Origin: Oscillospiraceae bacterium
Lineage (GTDB): Bacteria; Bacillota; Clostridia; Oscillospirales; Oscillospiraceae
NCBI GenBank assembly: GCA_902774015.1
Contig: CACYHB010000009.1
Span: 1-54,893, forward strand
Direction of reading: 5' to 3'
Length of the DNA: 54,893 bases
The first letter of the stretch is position 1. The number at the start of each line of letters is the position of its first letter. The position numbers and the translations under genes were made by a program. The notes below the pieces were generated by a model. It was not told the origin of the DNA and ran no database searches. It worked only from the letters and a program-made list of their open reading frames with translations. Positions 25,601 through 33,922 of the stretch are shown here, piece by piece.

Positions 25601-26035
25601 GTCGCAGGCCGCGGCGGCCTCCTCCAGCATCCCGGGCGTGATGCAGGCGCTTTTCAGCTCGTCCACGGCGGCCAGCAGCATGCTCTGCAGCTCGCTTTTG
25701 CGCCGCGCCCCGTCGTAGACCCGCAGCCGGGAGCCCACCTGCTCCAGCGCCAGGGCCATGCACAGCAGGCGCCCGCCCTTGTCCAGCCAGCGGACGGCCG
25801 CGCCGCCCTGCTGCTGCAGCACCCGGCGGGCCAGACCCGTGAAGCTGAACACCTCGCCGTAGAGGGAAAGACCGTCTCCGCAGACCCGACAGAGCTCGCG
25901 CTCGGCCTCGTGGCTGTACTGCTCCGGCACCAGCAGCATGCTGCCGCCCCGCCCGGCCGCTACCGCCGCGCGGATCTCCTCGATGACGGCGCCGGTCTTT
26001 CCGGCGCCGGCTTTGCCGATGATGAGACGCAGCAT
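22685..26035 (-). CDS. addB: ATP-dependent helicase/nuclease subunit B
   Basis: A 1116-residue AddB. The N-terminal Walker A GKAGAGKT (residues 7-14) and LLVPEQYSHEAE are typical. The C-terminal region has a nuclease motif (VVDYKTGVKKF) and the iron-sulfur cysteines: one in SCRFAYFCEYGL and the CLNCEYFDAC group near the end, which should hold a [4Fe-4S] cluster stabilising the nuclease domain. First gene of addBA; the AddAB complex recognises Chi-like sites and loads RecA. Confidence 0.96.
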   Translation of the reverse strand: MLRLIIGKAGAGKTGAVIEEIRAAVAAGRGGSMLLVPEQYSHEAERELCRVCGDGLSLYGEVFSFTGLARRVLQQQGGAAVRWLDKGGRLLCMALALEQVGSRLRVYDGARRKSELQSMLLAAVDELKSACITPGMLEEAAAACDDSLGDKLFDLSLILSAYDAVVANGQADPADRLSVLAEKIACSDLGPENRVYVDGFIDFTRQEQEVLAALLRRGVQLTVCMTVDDLESDSEVFALSRISCRRLLEAAREAGAETRTEIMRGASKPDALRFYSEHMFSWSRETWQGEAPPIRLAAAESITAECELAAARVLELVRDGGCRWRDVAIAVRGFEDYRGTLESVFAHYGVPLFTARRSELLQKPLPALLSLSYEILEGGWDVDDLIGYMRTGLTGLDTAECDLLADYIYKWQLRAWAWERRSDWRQHPEGYGNEYDAAAEEKLRNVNRLRRKLADPLLRFRQRGLAAETAEEQAAALSAFLEELRLPEQLEARSAALEAGGRQALAAEYRQLWELLVSALEQAAAILGETRMDMWDFGRLFLRMLSQYDVGLIPVALDRVSAGDFDRMRRRTIRHLLVLGASDDRLPPADDGNRVFTGEERERLLELDIDLGAGEGELWREFSLIYSCLTLPDRGLQLSYPVTGADGEALRPSLVFSRAKALFDLPVESPAADALRFSAPGPALTLAARALHGGGSAARAAAAWFRAEDPARFQRLEAAAEMSRGRLSPEAVRALYGSRLRLSASRIDKFASCRFAYFCEYGLRAKKYEPAGFTPPEIGTFMHYVLEHVARDAAAHGGFAVLTDEELHALTEQWVTAYVHEELDDFREKSPRFTHLFRRLCQDVHRVVDDMAGELRRSDFVPLDFELDFSKAEDMRPVELTKDGASVTLTGIADRVDGWVHGEKLYLRVVDYKTGVKKFSLSDVWYGMGLQMLLYLFALQADGAGRYGKEIVPAGVMYVPARNLLLSLDTDAGDEELEKQRRDKLRRSGLVLDDPAAMEAWEKGEDKRYIPVKFKNGKAGADSVASLERLGELSRHIRETLGGMAEALSRGSIAADPYYRSQRENACLNCEYFDACHFADGENGEHVRYMPRYTDKQVWGMLEEQRLDRPEDDAHG

Positions 26036-26073
26036 CGCATTGCCCCCTTCGTCTGCCGCGATTCGTTTTCTCT

Positions 26074-26102
26074 ATCATACCAAATCCGGCCCGCCGGCGC
26101 AA
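26074..26102 (-). promoter_or_regulatory. addBA promoter
   Basis: Minus-strand TTGCGC (26102-26097), 17 bases, TATGAT (26079-26074). It is divergent from the GH13 promoter and its transcript would start about 40 bases before addB. Confidence 0.55.
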
Positions 26103-26121
26103 GATTCCGGTACGTGCCCCC

Positions 26122-26150
26122 TTGATTTCACAGGGGCATTCCTCTATAAT
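26122..26150 (+). promoter_or_regulatory. Promoter of the GH13 gene
   Basis: TTGATT (26122-26127), a 17-base spacer and a perfect TATAAT (26145-26150). The leader would be about 120 bases. Confidence 0.7.
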
Positions 26151-26275
26151 ATTTTACACGAAGCATAAACCATCCTCCGCGATTCTGTGCGGACGGGCGT
26201 GATTTACCCGCCTTCCCTGATGCTTGCCCCGGGATCGGCGGAGCTGATTTTTGATTGATGCAGGAGGTGATCCCC

Positions 26276-28135
26276 GTGGACAGAAACGCATGGGACCCGA
26301 TCTTTCGTGAACGCTTCGCGCGCCATGAGGACGAGTTCAGATGGCTGTATATGGAGCTCTATCACGGCGACGAGCAGGCCTATGACTATTTCGTGCAGAT
26401 GCTCTGCCGCATGTATGAGCAGCGCCCCGCCTCCATGCGGCGTATCGACGAGGAGCGCCTGGCCGACCCCGACTGGTATCGTGGCCGGGATCTGCTGGGC
26501 ATGCTGATGTATGTCAACGCCTTCGCGGGGAACCTGGAGGGCGTTCGGGAGAAGCTGGGCTATCTTTCGGAGTGCGGCGTCAACTATCTGCACCTGATGC
26601 CCCTGCTGGAGAGTCCGGCGGGGCGCAGCGACGGGGGCTACGCCGTGGCGGACTTCCGCAGGGTCCAGCCGGAGCTCGGCACCATGGAGGAGCTGGCCGC
26701 CCTGGCGCAGGACTGCCACGAGCGCGGCATGAGCCTCTGCCTCGACTTCGTGATGAACCATTCCAGCGAGGATCACGAGTGGGCCCGCCGCGCCCGGGCG
26801 GGGGAGAAGGAGTATCAGGACCGCTACTTCTTCTATGACGACTGGACGGTGCCGAAGGAATTCGAAAAGACGGTGCCTCAGGTCTTCCCCACCACCGCGC
26901 CCGGGAACTTCTCCTGGTGCGAGGAGGCGGGCAAGGTGGTCATGACCACCTTCTACCCCTATCAGTGGGACTTGAACTACGAAAACCCCGTCGTCTTCAA
27001 CGACATGACGGAGAACATGCTCTATCTCTGCAACCAGGGCATCGACATCATCCGTCTCGACGCGGTGCCCTATATCTGGAAGGAACTGGGCACCAGCTGC
27101 CGCAACCTCCCCCAGGTACACACGCTGGTGCGCATGATGCGCATAGCCTGCGAGATCGCGGCGCCCGCCACGCTGCTGCTGGGCGAGGTGGTCATGGAGC
27201 CCAGCAAGGTGGTGCCCTACTTCGGCACGGTGGATAAGCCCGAGTGTCACCTGCTCTATAACGTGACCACCATGGCCAGCACCTGGCACACCGTGGCCAC
27301 CGCCGACGTGCGCCTGCTGCGCCATCAGCTGGGGCAGGTTTTCGCCCTGCCGCGGCAGTACAGCTTCCTCAACTATCTCCGCTGCCATGACGACATCGGC
27401 TGGGGTCTGGACTACGGCTTTTTGAGCCGCTTCGGCATGCAGGAGGTCCCACACAAGAAGTATCTCAACGATTACCTGACCGGCAAATGGCCCGGCAGCC
27501 CGGCCCGGGGCGAGCTGTACAACGACGATCCCCGCCTGGGAGACGCCCGGCTCTGCGGCACGACGGCCTCCCTCTGCGGCGTGGAGAGCGCCCGCCGGGA
27601 GCAGGACGCGGAGAAGCTGGACTGGGCCCTGCGGCTGGATATCATGCTGCACGCCTACATGTTCACGCTCAGCGGCATCCCTGTCCTCTACAGCGGGGAC
27701 GAGGTTGCCCGGGAGAACGACTACGGATATCACGACGATCCCCTCAAGGCGGACGACAGCCGCTATCTCCATCGTGGGAACATGGACTGGGAGGCCGCCG
27801 CGCGGCGACTCGTCCCCGGCACGCCCGAGCAGCGCGTCTTCGATTCCCTGCGGAAGCTGGAGACGCTACGGGCAGAGCACCGTGTCTTCGACGGCGGCGC
27901 GGACGTATGGATCGTCAATACCCGGGACGACAGCGTGCTGGGCATCGGCCGCTATTTCCGGGGAGAGAAGCTGGTGGCGCTCTTTAACTTCGCCTCCTCC
28001 GAGCGTACGCTGAATATCGACGAACTGGGCGAATTCAGCGACCTGATGACCGGAGAGCCTGCCGACAAGTGGCATGTGAAGCTCCCGGCGGGCGGCTTTG
28101 CCTGGCTCCTGTGCGACTTCGACAAGCAGAACTGA
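26276..28135 (+). CDS. Amylosucrase-like GH13 glycoside hydrolase/glucosyltransferase
   Basis: A 619-residue alpha-amylase-fold enzyme of the amylosucrase/sucrose hydrolase type (GH13_4). These act on sucrose, either hydrolysing it or building alpha-glucan. The helical N-terminal domain runs to about residue 85. The barrel then shows LCLDFVMNHSS (region I), the nucleophile in IDIIRLDAVPYIW, the acid/base in LLLGEVV and the transition-state Asp in CHDDIGWG. I use GTG 26276, 8 bases after AGGAGG; the in-frame TTG and ATG upstream precede or overlap that site. No signal peptide, so it should act in the cytosol. No sucrose transporter adjoins it. Confidence 0.85.
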   Translation: MDRNAWDPIFRERFARHEDEFRWLYMELYHGDEQAYDYFVQMLCRMYEQRPASMRRIDEERLADPDWYRGRDLLGMLMYVNAFAGNLEGVREKLGYLSECGVNYLHLMPLLESPAGRSDGGYAVADFRRVQPELGTMEELAALAQDCHERGMSLCLDFVMNHSSEDHEWARRARAGEKEYQDRYFFYDDWTVPKEFEKTVPQVFPTTAPGNFSWCEEAGKVVMTTFYPYQWDLNYENPVVFNDMTENMLYLCNQGIDIIRLDAVPYIWKELGTSCRNLPQVHTLVRMMRIACEIAAPATLLLGEVVMEPSKVVPYFGTVDKPECHLLYNVTTMASTWHTVATADVRLLRHQLGQVFALPRQYSFLNYLRCHDDIGWGLDYGFLSRFGMQEVPHKKYLNDYLTGKWPGSPARGELYNDDPRLGDARLCGTTASLCGVESARREQDAEKLDWALRLDIMLHAYMFTLSGIPVLYSGDEVARENDYGYHDDPLKADDSRYLHRGNMDWEAAARRLVPGTPEQRVFDSLRKLETLRAEHRVFDGGADVWIVNTRDDSVLGIGRYFRGEKLVALFNFASSERTLNIDELGEFSDLMTGEPADKWHVKLPAGGFAWLLCDFDKQN

Positions 28136-28160
28136 TGGCCCGACCGGGGGAGAAAACGGC

Positions 28161-28212
28161 AACAGGGAAAGGAAGCGGATCCGAACCGGATCCGCTTCCT
28201 TTCCCTGTTTTT
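28161..28212. terminator. Bidirectional terminator with 23-bp stem
   Basis: Perfect arms 28161-28183 and 28187-28209 with an AAC loop and T5 on the plus side. It serves the convergent GH13 and DUF6020 genes. Confidence 0.9.
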
Positions 28213-28216
28213 CGTG

Positions 28217-29932
28217 TCAAACCGCTGCGGACGCCTCGACCCTCCGGCTGTCGGCTAAGAGCAGCCCGGGCTGCAAAAGCGCCGCCAGCTGCAGCGGAAA
28301 AGCGAGATAAAGCGCCGCAAAATAGCGCACCAGGATCAGCGGACAGAGCGCCGAGAGCAGCACATAAGCCAGCAGAAGCAGCAGGGCCGGTGACGACAGG
28401 CGCCGCCAGCGCAGGTAGAACAGCGCCCCCAGCAGCAGCCAGAAATGAAAACCCACAGAAAAGATCTGCCGCAGGACAGGGAGGCGCTCAAAGCTCAGCA
28501 TGGTGCCCAGGCGCTCATACCAGTCGTGCACCCGCGGCAGCAGCTCCCGGTAGCCGCCCGGGCCGGGATTGAGCCGGGTGTAGTAATAGTAGCAGGTCTC
28601 AAAGCCCTCATAGCCGCCGGAGCGCACGTAAGCGTCGATCACGTCCCCGGGGAACCAGAGGGGCCGCGTCGTCTCCAGCCAGGCGTCAAAATAGGTCGCC
28701 GGAAAGCGGCGGAAGAGACCCAGCCAAAGGCGGAAGAAATCCCCGTAGCCGCTCTCATTGCGCAGGTGCTTCAGCGCGGCCATGGAGTAGTCGCCGTCCG
28801 CCTCGGCGTAGAGCTTGCCCTCCGTGTGGAAAAACTCCGAAAACAGTGCCAGCTCTTCCTCGCTCCACTGTTCCCGGTCCAGCGTATAGCAGCGCAGGAT
28901 GGGCTGGGTCAGCGCGGCCACGGCGCTGGAGCCGCCCTCCGCGGATTCCGGCTGACAGACATGGGCGAGGAAAGCGCTCAGACCGCCGTAGAGCAGCAGC
29001 GTGACGAGGGCAAAGCACAGCGCGCCGCGGCGGTTTCCGCGCCCCGCGCGCAGCACAAGAAGGAGCGCAAAGGCCGCGAGCAGCAGCATCGCCAGAAGAG
29101 GGGAGCTGTTGTTGCGGCTCAGGACCGTCAGCGCCGAGATCGCCGCCAGCAGCAGGACCTGAGGCGGGGAGCGCCAGAAGGCGTCCCGATCCCGGCCCAG
29201 GAGCAGCAGCAGGAAACAGAGGGCGCTCAGGTTCCCCGCAAACATCAGATCGCGGATCGGACTCACCGCCAGCATCTGCACCGTCGGAAAAAGCGCGCAC
29301 CACAGAAGCCCCGCCAGCAGCACCCAGCCGTTCAGCCCCAGCCGGTACAGCCGTCGGAGCATCCAGGCGAAGAGCAGGGCCAGCAGCACCATGTGCAGCA
29401 GCGTAAAGACCGCGACGCCGGCTTCGAAGGAGCCGGTGATGCCGTAGACGCGGTTGACGACCGTCACGTTCAGCCAGGAGTGGAGGCGCGGATAGGCGGC
29501 GCTGTAACCAAAGGCGCACTGATCGTATTCGCCGCCCGTATCGTAGGCGAAGTTTCCGGGGAAGATGCCCAGAAAACAGGGGATCCAGCAGACAAGGATC
29601 AAAAGCCACAGGAGCCAGAGACGCGTGAACAGCGGCGCGAAGCGGGGCTTCGCCGCCCGCAGTTTTCCCTCCCACAGCTTCAGGAGCCGCCAGAGAGCGC
29701 AGAAAAACAGCGCGCAGACGAGACCGAGGCCTGCGCTCGCTCCGAGCAGGGGGAGCGACCAGGGGACGGCGCCGTCACGGATCAGACAGAATCCGCAGAG
29801 CTCGCAGAAACCGAGCAAAAGACCCGGAAGCGCGGCGAGGCGCAGCATGCGCCCGTCGGGGAGACCCAGGCGGACAAGCACGCCGACGGAGGCGGCGGCG
29901 AGAAGCAGCGCGGCAGAGAGCAGAGTGAGCAT
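28217..29932 (-). CDS. DUF6020-type polytopic membrane protein
   Basis: A 571-residue membrane protein with about 12 hydrophobic segments. After four N-terminal helices comes the extracytoplasmic motif PGNFAYDTGGEYDQ, followed by YPRLHSWLNV, which I recognise from DUF6020 proteins; their fold recalls membrane glycosyltransferases such as GT39/83. A soluble loop with WSEEELALFSEFFHTEGKLY follows, then more helices. AAAGGA lies 8 bases before the ATG. It follows the GPH transporter after a hairpin, so it may or may not share its transcript. A cell-envelope glycan role is inference. Confidence 0.7.
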   Translation of the reverse strand: MLTLLSAALLLAAASVGVLVRLGLPDGRMLRLAALPGLLLGFCELCGFCLIRDGAVPWSLPLLGASAGLGLVCALFFCALWRLLKLWEGKLRAAKPRFAPLFTRLWLLWLLILVCWIPCFLGIFPGNFAYDTGGEYDQCAFGYSAAYPRLHSWLNVTVVNRVYGITGSFEAGVAVFTLLHMVLLALLFAWMLRRLYRLGLNGWVLLAGLLWCALFPTVQMLAVSPIRDLMFAGNLSALCFLLLLLGRDRDAFWRSPPQVLLLAAISALTVLSRNNSSPLLAMLLLAAFALLLVLRAGRGNRRGALCFALVTLLLYGGLSAFLAHVCQPESAEGGSSAVAALTQPILRCYTLDREQWSEEELALFSEFFHTEGKLYAEADGDYSMAALKHLRNESGYGDFFRLWLGLFRRFPATYFDAWLETTRPLWFPGDVIDAYVRSGGYEGFETCYYYYTRLNPGPGGYRELLPRVHDWYERLGTMLSFERLPVLRQIFSVGFHFWLLLGALFYLRWRRLSSPALLLLLAYVLLSALCPLILVRYFAALYLAFPLQLAALLQPGLLLADSRRVEASAAV

Positions 29933-29979
29933 GGGAGCGGTCCTTTCGTCAAGGGAGCGGTTTTTGATACAAGGGGGAA

Positions 29980-30012
29980 GATGCCCCGGGCGACAGACCC
30001 GTCCGGGGCATC
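29980..30012 (-). terminator. Hairpin between the GPH transporter and the DUF6020 gene
   Basis: GATGCCCCGG and CCGGGGCATC form a 10-bp stem (30012-30003 with 29989-29980) with a 13-base loop. Only a weak pyrimidine tail follows, so termination may be partial. Confidence 0.5.
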
Positions 30013-30026
30013 CTGCGGCAGCAGAC

Positions 30027-31448
30027 TTATTTGTTTTCGCTGAGCCTGCGATAGGCCTCCTCCTTCTGCACCTGCAGCTCTTCGATGCGCTGCCTGGACA
30101 GAGGATACCAGAAGCGGAGGATCAGAAATACCAGCAGGAAGAGCACGGCCGGGATCATGACGGAGGAGTTGTACATGCTCTGCAGGGCAGAGTCGCTCAG
30201 ACCCTCGGTCTTGAGCTCGGAGCCGTTGTAGCCGATGCGCAGCAGGGGGACGTTGATGAGGATGGTGGCCACGGTCTGGCCCAGCTTGCGCATGAAGGAA
30301 TAGAAGGCGTAGCTGGTGGCCTCGTCGTTGAGGCCGAAGGTGACCTTGTTGTAGTCGATGGCGTCGGTGGCCATGACCCAGATCAGCAGGAAGATGAAGG
30401 CGGTGCCGATGCCGGAGGCGAGGCAGGCGGCCAGATAGAGCCAGACGTTGGTGACGCCGAAGAGCGCCAGCACGAAGAGAGCCAGATAGAATACCGCGGC
30501 CAGCAGCACGCCGTAGGAGCAGACCTCCCGGCGGCCCAGCCTGTTGCCGAGGCGGGTGGCGAAGAACATCACGACCGCCACCGGCAGATACTGGAACACG
30601 GTGGGGAGCATGGTGAGGCCGGGCTGCTTGAAGTAGTGATGGAAGAGGTAGGAGTTATAGCCCTGGCCGAACATCTGGGCGGCCAGGAAGAGCATGGAGG
30701 CCAGGGAGACCGCCATGAAGGGGCGGCTCTTTAAGAGGATGCGGATGACCTTCATGGTCTCGCCCTTCTGGCGCGGGGCGGGCTTGGACTCCACACGCTC
30801 CTTGTTCCAGGCGTAGCAGAGGAAGTAGGCCAGGACGCTCAGCACGGCGATGATGCACACGCCCACGAAGACCCGGTGGAAGTCCATCTGGCTGCTGCCG
30901 TCGGCGAGCTTCACGTAGCACATGCTGGCCAGCACCATCGCGGGCATGGCGCCGAAGGTGGAGCCGATGGAGCGGAACACGGACAGGGAGGAGCGCTCCT
31001 TGTCGCTGGAGGTGACCACCTGGGCCAGAGAGCCGTAGGGGATGTTGATGCAGGTGTAGAGCATGCCGAAGAGGATGTAGGTGGCGTAGATCCAGGCCAG
31101 GCGCCCGCCGGCGGAAAAGCCGCGCACGTCGGCGAACATCAGGACCGCGGCCAGGGCCACGGGGATGGCGAAGACCTTGATCCAGTGGCGGTAGCGCCCA
31201 TCCTTGCGGGGCTTGGCGCCGTCAATGATCCGGCCCCAGATGGGGTCGTTGATCGCGTCCCAGATGCGGGCGATGATCGTCATGATCATCACGCTCAGGA
31301 CGCTGATCTCCAGCACGTCGGTGTAATACTTGTTCAGAACGCTCTGGGTCAGGCCGAACACCAGGCAGGAGGCCAGATCGCCCATGGCGTAGCCGATCTT
31401 GTCTTTGGCCTTGATGCCGCTGGTCCGGGAGATGTAGGAGTTGTCCAT
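30027..31448 (-). CDS. GPH-family sugar:cation symporter (MFS)
   Basis: A 473-residue transporter with 12 expected membrane segments. DKIGYAMGDLAS, the loop ARIWDAINDPIWGRIIDG and the RSIGSTFG region are hallmarks of the glycoside-pentoside-hexuronide family. It starts 21 bases after the GH31 gene, behind AGAGGA, so the two are one operon: symporter imports a glycoside, GH31 cleaves it. Sulfoquinovose transporters YihO/YihP belong to this family, but so do many others; the substrate is open. Confidence 0.9.
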   Translation of the reverse strand: MDNSYISRTSGIKAKDKIGYAMGDLASCLVFGLTQSVLNKYYTDVLEISVLSVMIMTIIARIWDAINDPIWGRIIDGAKPRKDGRYRHWIKVFAIPVALAAVLMFADVRGFSAGGRLAWIYATYILFGMLYTCINIPYGSLAQVVTSSDKERSSLSVFRSIGSTFGAMPAMVLASMCYVKLADGSSQMDFHRVFVGVCIIAVLSVLAYFLCYAWNKERVESKPAPRQKGETMKVIRILLKSRPFMAVSLASMLFLAAQMFGQGYNSYLFHHYFKQPGLTMLPTVFQYLPVAVVMFFATRLGNRLGRREVCSYGVLLAAVFYLALFVLALFGVTNVWLYLAACLASGIGTAFIFLLIWVMATDAIDYNKVTFGLNDEATSYAFYSFMRKLGQTVATILINVPLLRIGYNGSELKTEGLSDSALQSMYNSSVMIPAVLFLLVFLILRFWYPLSRQRIEELQVQKEEAYRRLSENK

Positions 31449-31469
31449 GTGTTTGTCCTCTCTTCCTGT

Positions 31470-33452
31470 TTATTTATATTGGTCGGATGCCTTGCGGAAA
31501 AGCTCGGCATATTTGCTGTCTCTGCGGTAGAAGACCGGGGGTTTGCCCAGCGGGGCGGCGACCCGGTGCTTGCCCGGCCTGTAGCGCCGTCCGGTCCAGA
31601 AGCCCACCCAGTCGCCCTCGGGGAGCACCACGGTGCGGCTGCGCACGCCCCGGAGGATCACCGGGCAGACGAAGAGATCGTCCCCCAGGAAGTAGCAGTA
31701 GGGGTCGCGGGAGGCGGCGAAGCTGCCCTTTTCCCAGAAGTCCGGCCGCAGGGCGGGCACGCCTTTTTCGGCCTCTTTGGCCACGTGTTCGATGTAGGGG
31801 CGCAGGGCCGCGTGCAGGCGGGTGAGCTTCACGGTGTAGGACTTGACGTTTTTTGCGTCGAACTGGGCGTTGGCCCAGGGGCGGATGGACTCGTGGCTGC
31901 GCATGAGCAGGGAGAAGCAGCCCATCTCCATCCAGCGGGTGAAGAGCTCTCCGCTGCGGCGCATCTTGCCGAAGGAGAAGAAGCCGCCGATGTCACAGTG
32001 GACCATGGTCACGCCGGAGAAGGCCAGGGAGAAGCTCGCGGGCATGACGCAGGGCAGGCCGTAGTCCTTGGTGGTGTCGGTGTGCTGGTCGCCGTTCCAG
32101 AGGATGGGGGCGTAGGTCTGGATGCCCAGGTAGCCGGAGCGGGTGAAGAAGAACACGTCCTTCGCGCCGCGCTCCTCAATGGCCTCCCGGTTGATCTTCG
32201 CCCACAGGACCGGCCAGGCGTTGTGCAGCAGCCGGGGGTCTCCGTCGTGCAGCACACAGTCCACCGGCAGGTATTCGCCGAAGTCCGCCATCCAGCCGGA
32301 GACGCCCAGATCCAGCATGTTCTGCCCGATCAGGGTCTCCTTGATGTAGCGTACGGCCTCGGGGTGGGTCAGATCCAGCATGCCGGCGTCGAAGGTGGTG
32401 GATTTGATGTGGTAAATGCTGCCGTCCCGCTTCCGGATCAGCCAGCCCTTTTCCTTACAGTAGTTGTAGAGCCTGCCGTCCTTGACCAGATAGGGGTTGA
32501 TATAGGCCAGAAAGCGCACGCCGCGTGCGTTGAGCCTCTGGATGGTGCCCTTGAGATCGGGGTAGAGCTTCTCATCGACCTCCCAGTTCCACCAGACCTG
32601 CTTGCCCATGACGGTGCGCAGCTCGCCGGACCAGTCCTGACTCCAGACGGCGGAGACCTTTGCCCCCGCGTCCAGCATGGCAAAGCATTTTTTCAGGATG
32701 GTGTCGGTGCCGCCCTGGATGCCGAGGATCATGCCCTCGTGGCACCAGGCGGGCAGATACTGGCGGTTGGGGATCCGCTCGGCCAGAAGCTGCGACAGTG
32801 TCCGGAAATCCTTTGCCTGCAGCAGCGTAAGGCTTGCGGGGCATGTGTCGAAGGCGAAGAGCAGCGCGTCTTCTCCGGTGAAGTCGGCCAGACCGTCGGC
32901 GGCGGTGTCGAAAAGGATCATCCGCCCCCGATCGGTGACAAAGACGGGCATGGGCGCGTAGCTGCCGATGCTGCTGTGCTCCTTTTCCCGGTACAGCGGG
33001 CGCGGCACCAGCGCCTTCTCGATGATGGTCACGGCCTTGATATGCTCAGAGACGAAATTGACCACCTGCTCGCCCCGCAGATTGGTCTGCCGGTATTGTT
33101 CGCCGCCGCCGAACACGGCCTCGTCCTTCTCCGCGGGCAGCCGGAATTCATAGGACCAGCCTGCCTCGCCGCTGAAGTCCAGGCGCAGGCCGCCCTTCTC
33201 CTCCGTCAGGCGCACTTCTGCGCTGTGTCCGCGGGCGGAGAAGCGGAGCAGGCCGTCCTCCGTCTCCTGCAGATCGGTGAGCGGGATGCGCTCCGCTTCC
33301 GTGACCTGGGTTTTCACGCTGCCGCGGTCTGCGCTGTAGCGCTTTTCCTGCCGGACGGCGGAGATGAACACGGCGTCGGGCCGGTGCTCGGCCAGGAGCT
33401 TCCCCGCGCACAGCACACGCCAGGTGTTGCCGGAAACCTGTGAATGGACCAT
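31470..33452 (-). CDS. YihQ-like GH31 alpha-glycosidase
   Basis: A 660-residue cytosolic GH31 enzyme, closest by eye to sulfoquinovosidase YihQ (VWSQDWSGE, GVRFLAYINPYL, GWMADFGEYLP, then WNGDQHTD). The nucleophile Asp is in MADFGEY and the acid/base Asp in NGDQH. Of the five YihQ sulfonate-site residues I recall, Q262, Q288 and W304 appear conserved, while R301 reads Gln (GKQVWWNW) and Y508 reads Phe (CDIGGFF). The true substrate may therefore not be a sulfosugar. No other sulfoglycolysis gene is nearby. I use ATG 33452, 6 bases after GGGAGG. The GPH transporter follows. Confidence 0.85.
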   Translation of the reverse strand: MVHSQVSGNTWRVLCAGKLLAEHRPDAVFISAVRQEKRYSADRGSVKTQVTEAERIPLTDLQETEDGLLRFSARGHSAEVRLTEEKGGLRLDFSGEAGWSYEFRLPAEKDEAVFGGGEQYRQTNLRGEQVVNFVSEHIKAVTIIEKALVPRPLYREKEHSSIGSYAPMPVFVTDRGRMILFDTAADGLADFTGEDALLFAFDTCPASLTLLQAKDFRTLSQLLAERIPNRQYLPAWCHEGMILGIQGGTDTILKKCFAMLDAGAKVSAVWSQDWSGELRTVMGKQVWWNWEVDEKLYPDLKGTIQRLNARGVRFLAYINPYLVKDGRLYNYCKEKGWLIRKRDGSIYHIKSTTFDAGMLDLTHPEAVRYIKETLIGQNMLDLGVSGWMADFGEYLPVDCVLHDGDPRLLHNAWPVLWAKINREAIEERGAKDVFFFTRSGYLGIQTYAPILWNGDQHTDTTKDYGLPCVMPASFSLAFSGVTMVHCDIGGFFSFGKMRRSGELFTRWMEMGCFSLLMRSHESIRPWANAQFDAKNVKSYTVKLTRLHAALRPYIEHVAKEAEKGVPALRPDFWEKGSFAASRDPYCYFLGDDLFVCPVILRGVRSRTVVLPEGDWVGFWTGRRYRPGKHRVAAPLGKPPVFYRRDSKYAELFRKASDQYK

Positions 33453-33494
33453 AGGCGACCTCCCGTAATTTTTTAGCAGTCTTAAGCAATCTAT

Positions 33495-33524
33495 ATCATA
33501 TCGCTTTTGGCGGGGGCTTGTCAA
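33495..33524 (-). promoter_or_regulatory. GH31-GPH operon promoter
   Basis: Minus-strand perfect TTGACA (33524-33519), an 18-base spacer and TATGAT (33500-33495). No clear operator dyad was seen. Confidence 0.7.
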
Positions 33525-33541
33525 CCGGAAGAGGAGAGAGA

Positions 33542-33586
33542 AAAGACGCTGTTTTCCGTTCTGTCGTTACAGAAAACAGCGTCTTT
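33542..33586 (-). terminator. Terminator of the spoIIE unit
   Basis: Perfect 15-bp arms (33542-33556 and 33572-33586) with an inner CTGT/ACAG pairing. On the minus strand a TTTT tail follows the stem. Confidence 0.8.
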
Positions 33587-33610
33587 GAAAGGATCCTGGC
33601 GGGCCGAAGG

Positions 33611-33922
33611 TCAAAGGAGCCCGCAGAGGCGCAGAAGGACCAGCGCGGCCAGCGCCAGCGCCGGCAGAAACCAGAGAAGCCGCTGCCGCGGCGGCGGGGG
33701 AGAGCCGGGTCCGGAGAAAGCGGCGGCCGCCTCCCGTGCCTGACGCAGCAGCTCCTCCCGGTCCCGCCGCGGGTCCATCAGCCAGTCGTCCCGGAGGACG
33801 AAGAGCGCTTCCCGGAAGCAGGGCGCGGGTTCCCGGACCACGATCACTCTGCCCATGGTGCCCTGAACGGGGATCGCTCCCGCCCGCCGGGAGAGCATAC
33901 GGGAGCGGATGCGGGCCATCAT
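33611..33922 (-). CDS. Small basic protein with C-terminal membrane anchor
   Basis: A 103-residue protein I do not recognise. The N-terminal half is rich in Arg (RIRSRMLSRRAG, then GRVIVVREPAPCFREALF). A Pro-rich linker (PGSPPPPRQR) leads to one C-terminal hydrophobic segment, LLWFLPALALAALVLLRL. The tail-anchored layout would place the basic part in the cytosol. It overlaps the spoIIE stop by 4 bases and shares its terminator, so it is co-expressed with spoIIE, perhaps in sporulation. Confidence 0.6.
   Translation of the reverse strand: MMARIRSRMLSRRAGAIPVQGTMGRVIVVREPAPCFREALFVLRDDWLMDPRRDREELLRQAREAAAAFSGPGSPPPPRQRLLWFLPALALAALVLLRLCGLL

Noticed and set aside
22673-26125. 1150-residue open frame opposite addB
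   Set aside because: Antisense shadow; addB has all family motifs and a good ribosome-binding site.
30876-33443. Long plus-strand open frame across GPH and GH31
   Set aside because: Spans two well-supported minus-strand genes and has no recognisable domain.
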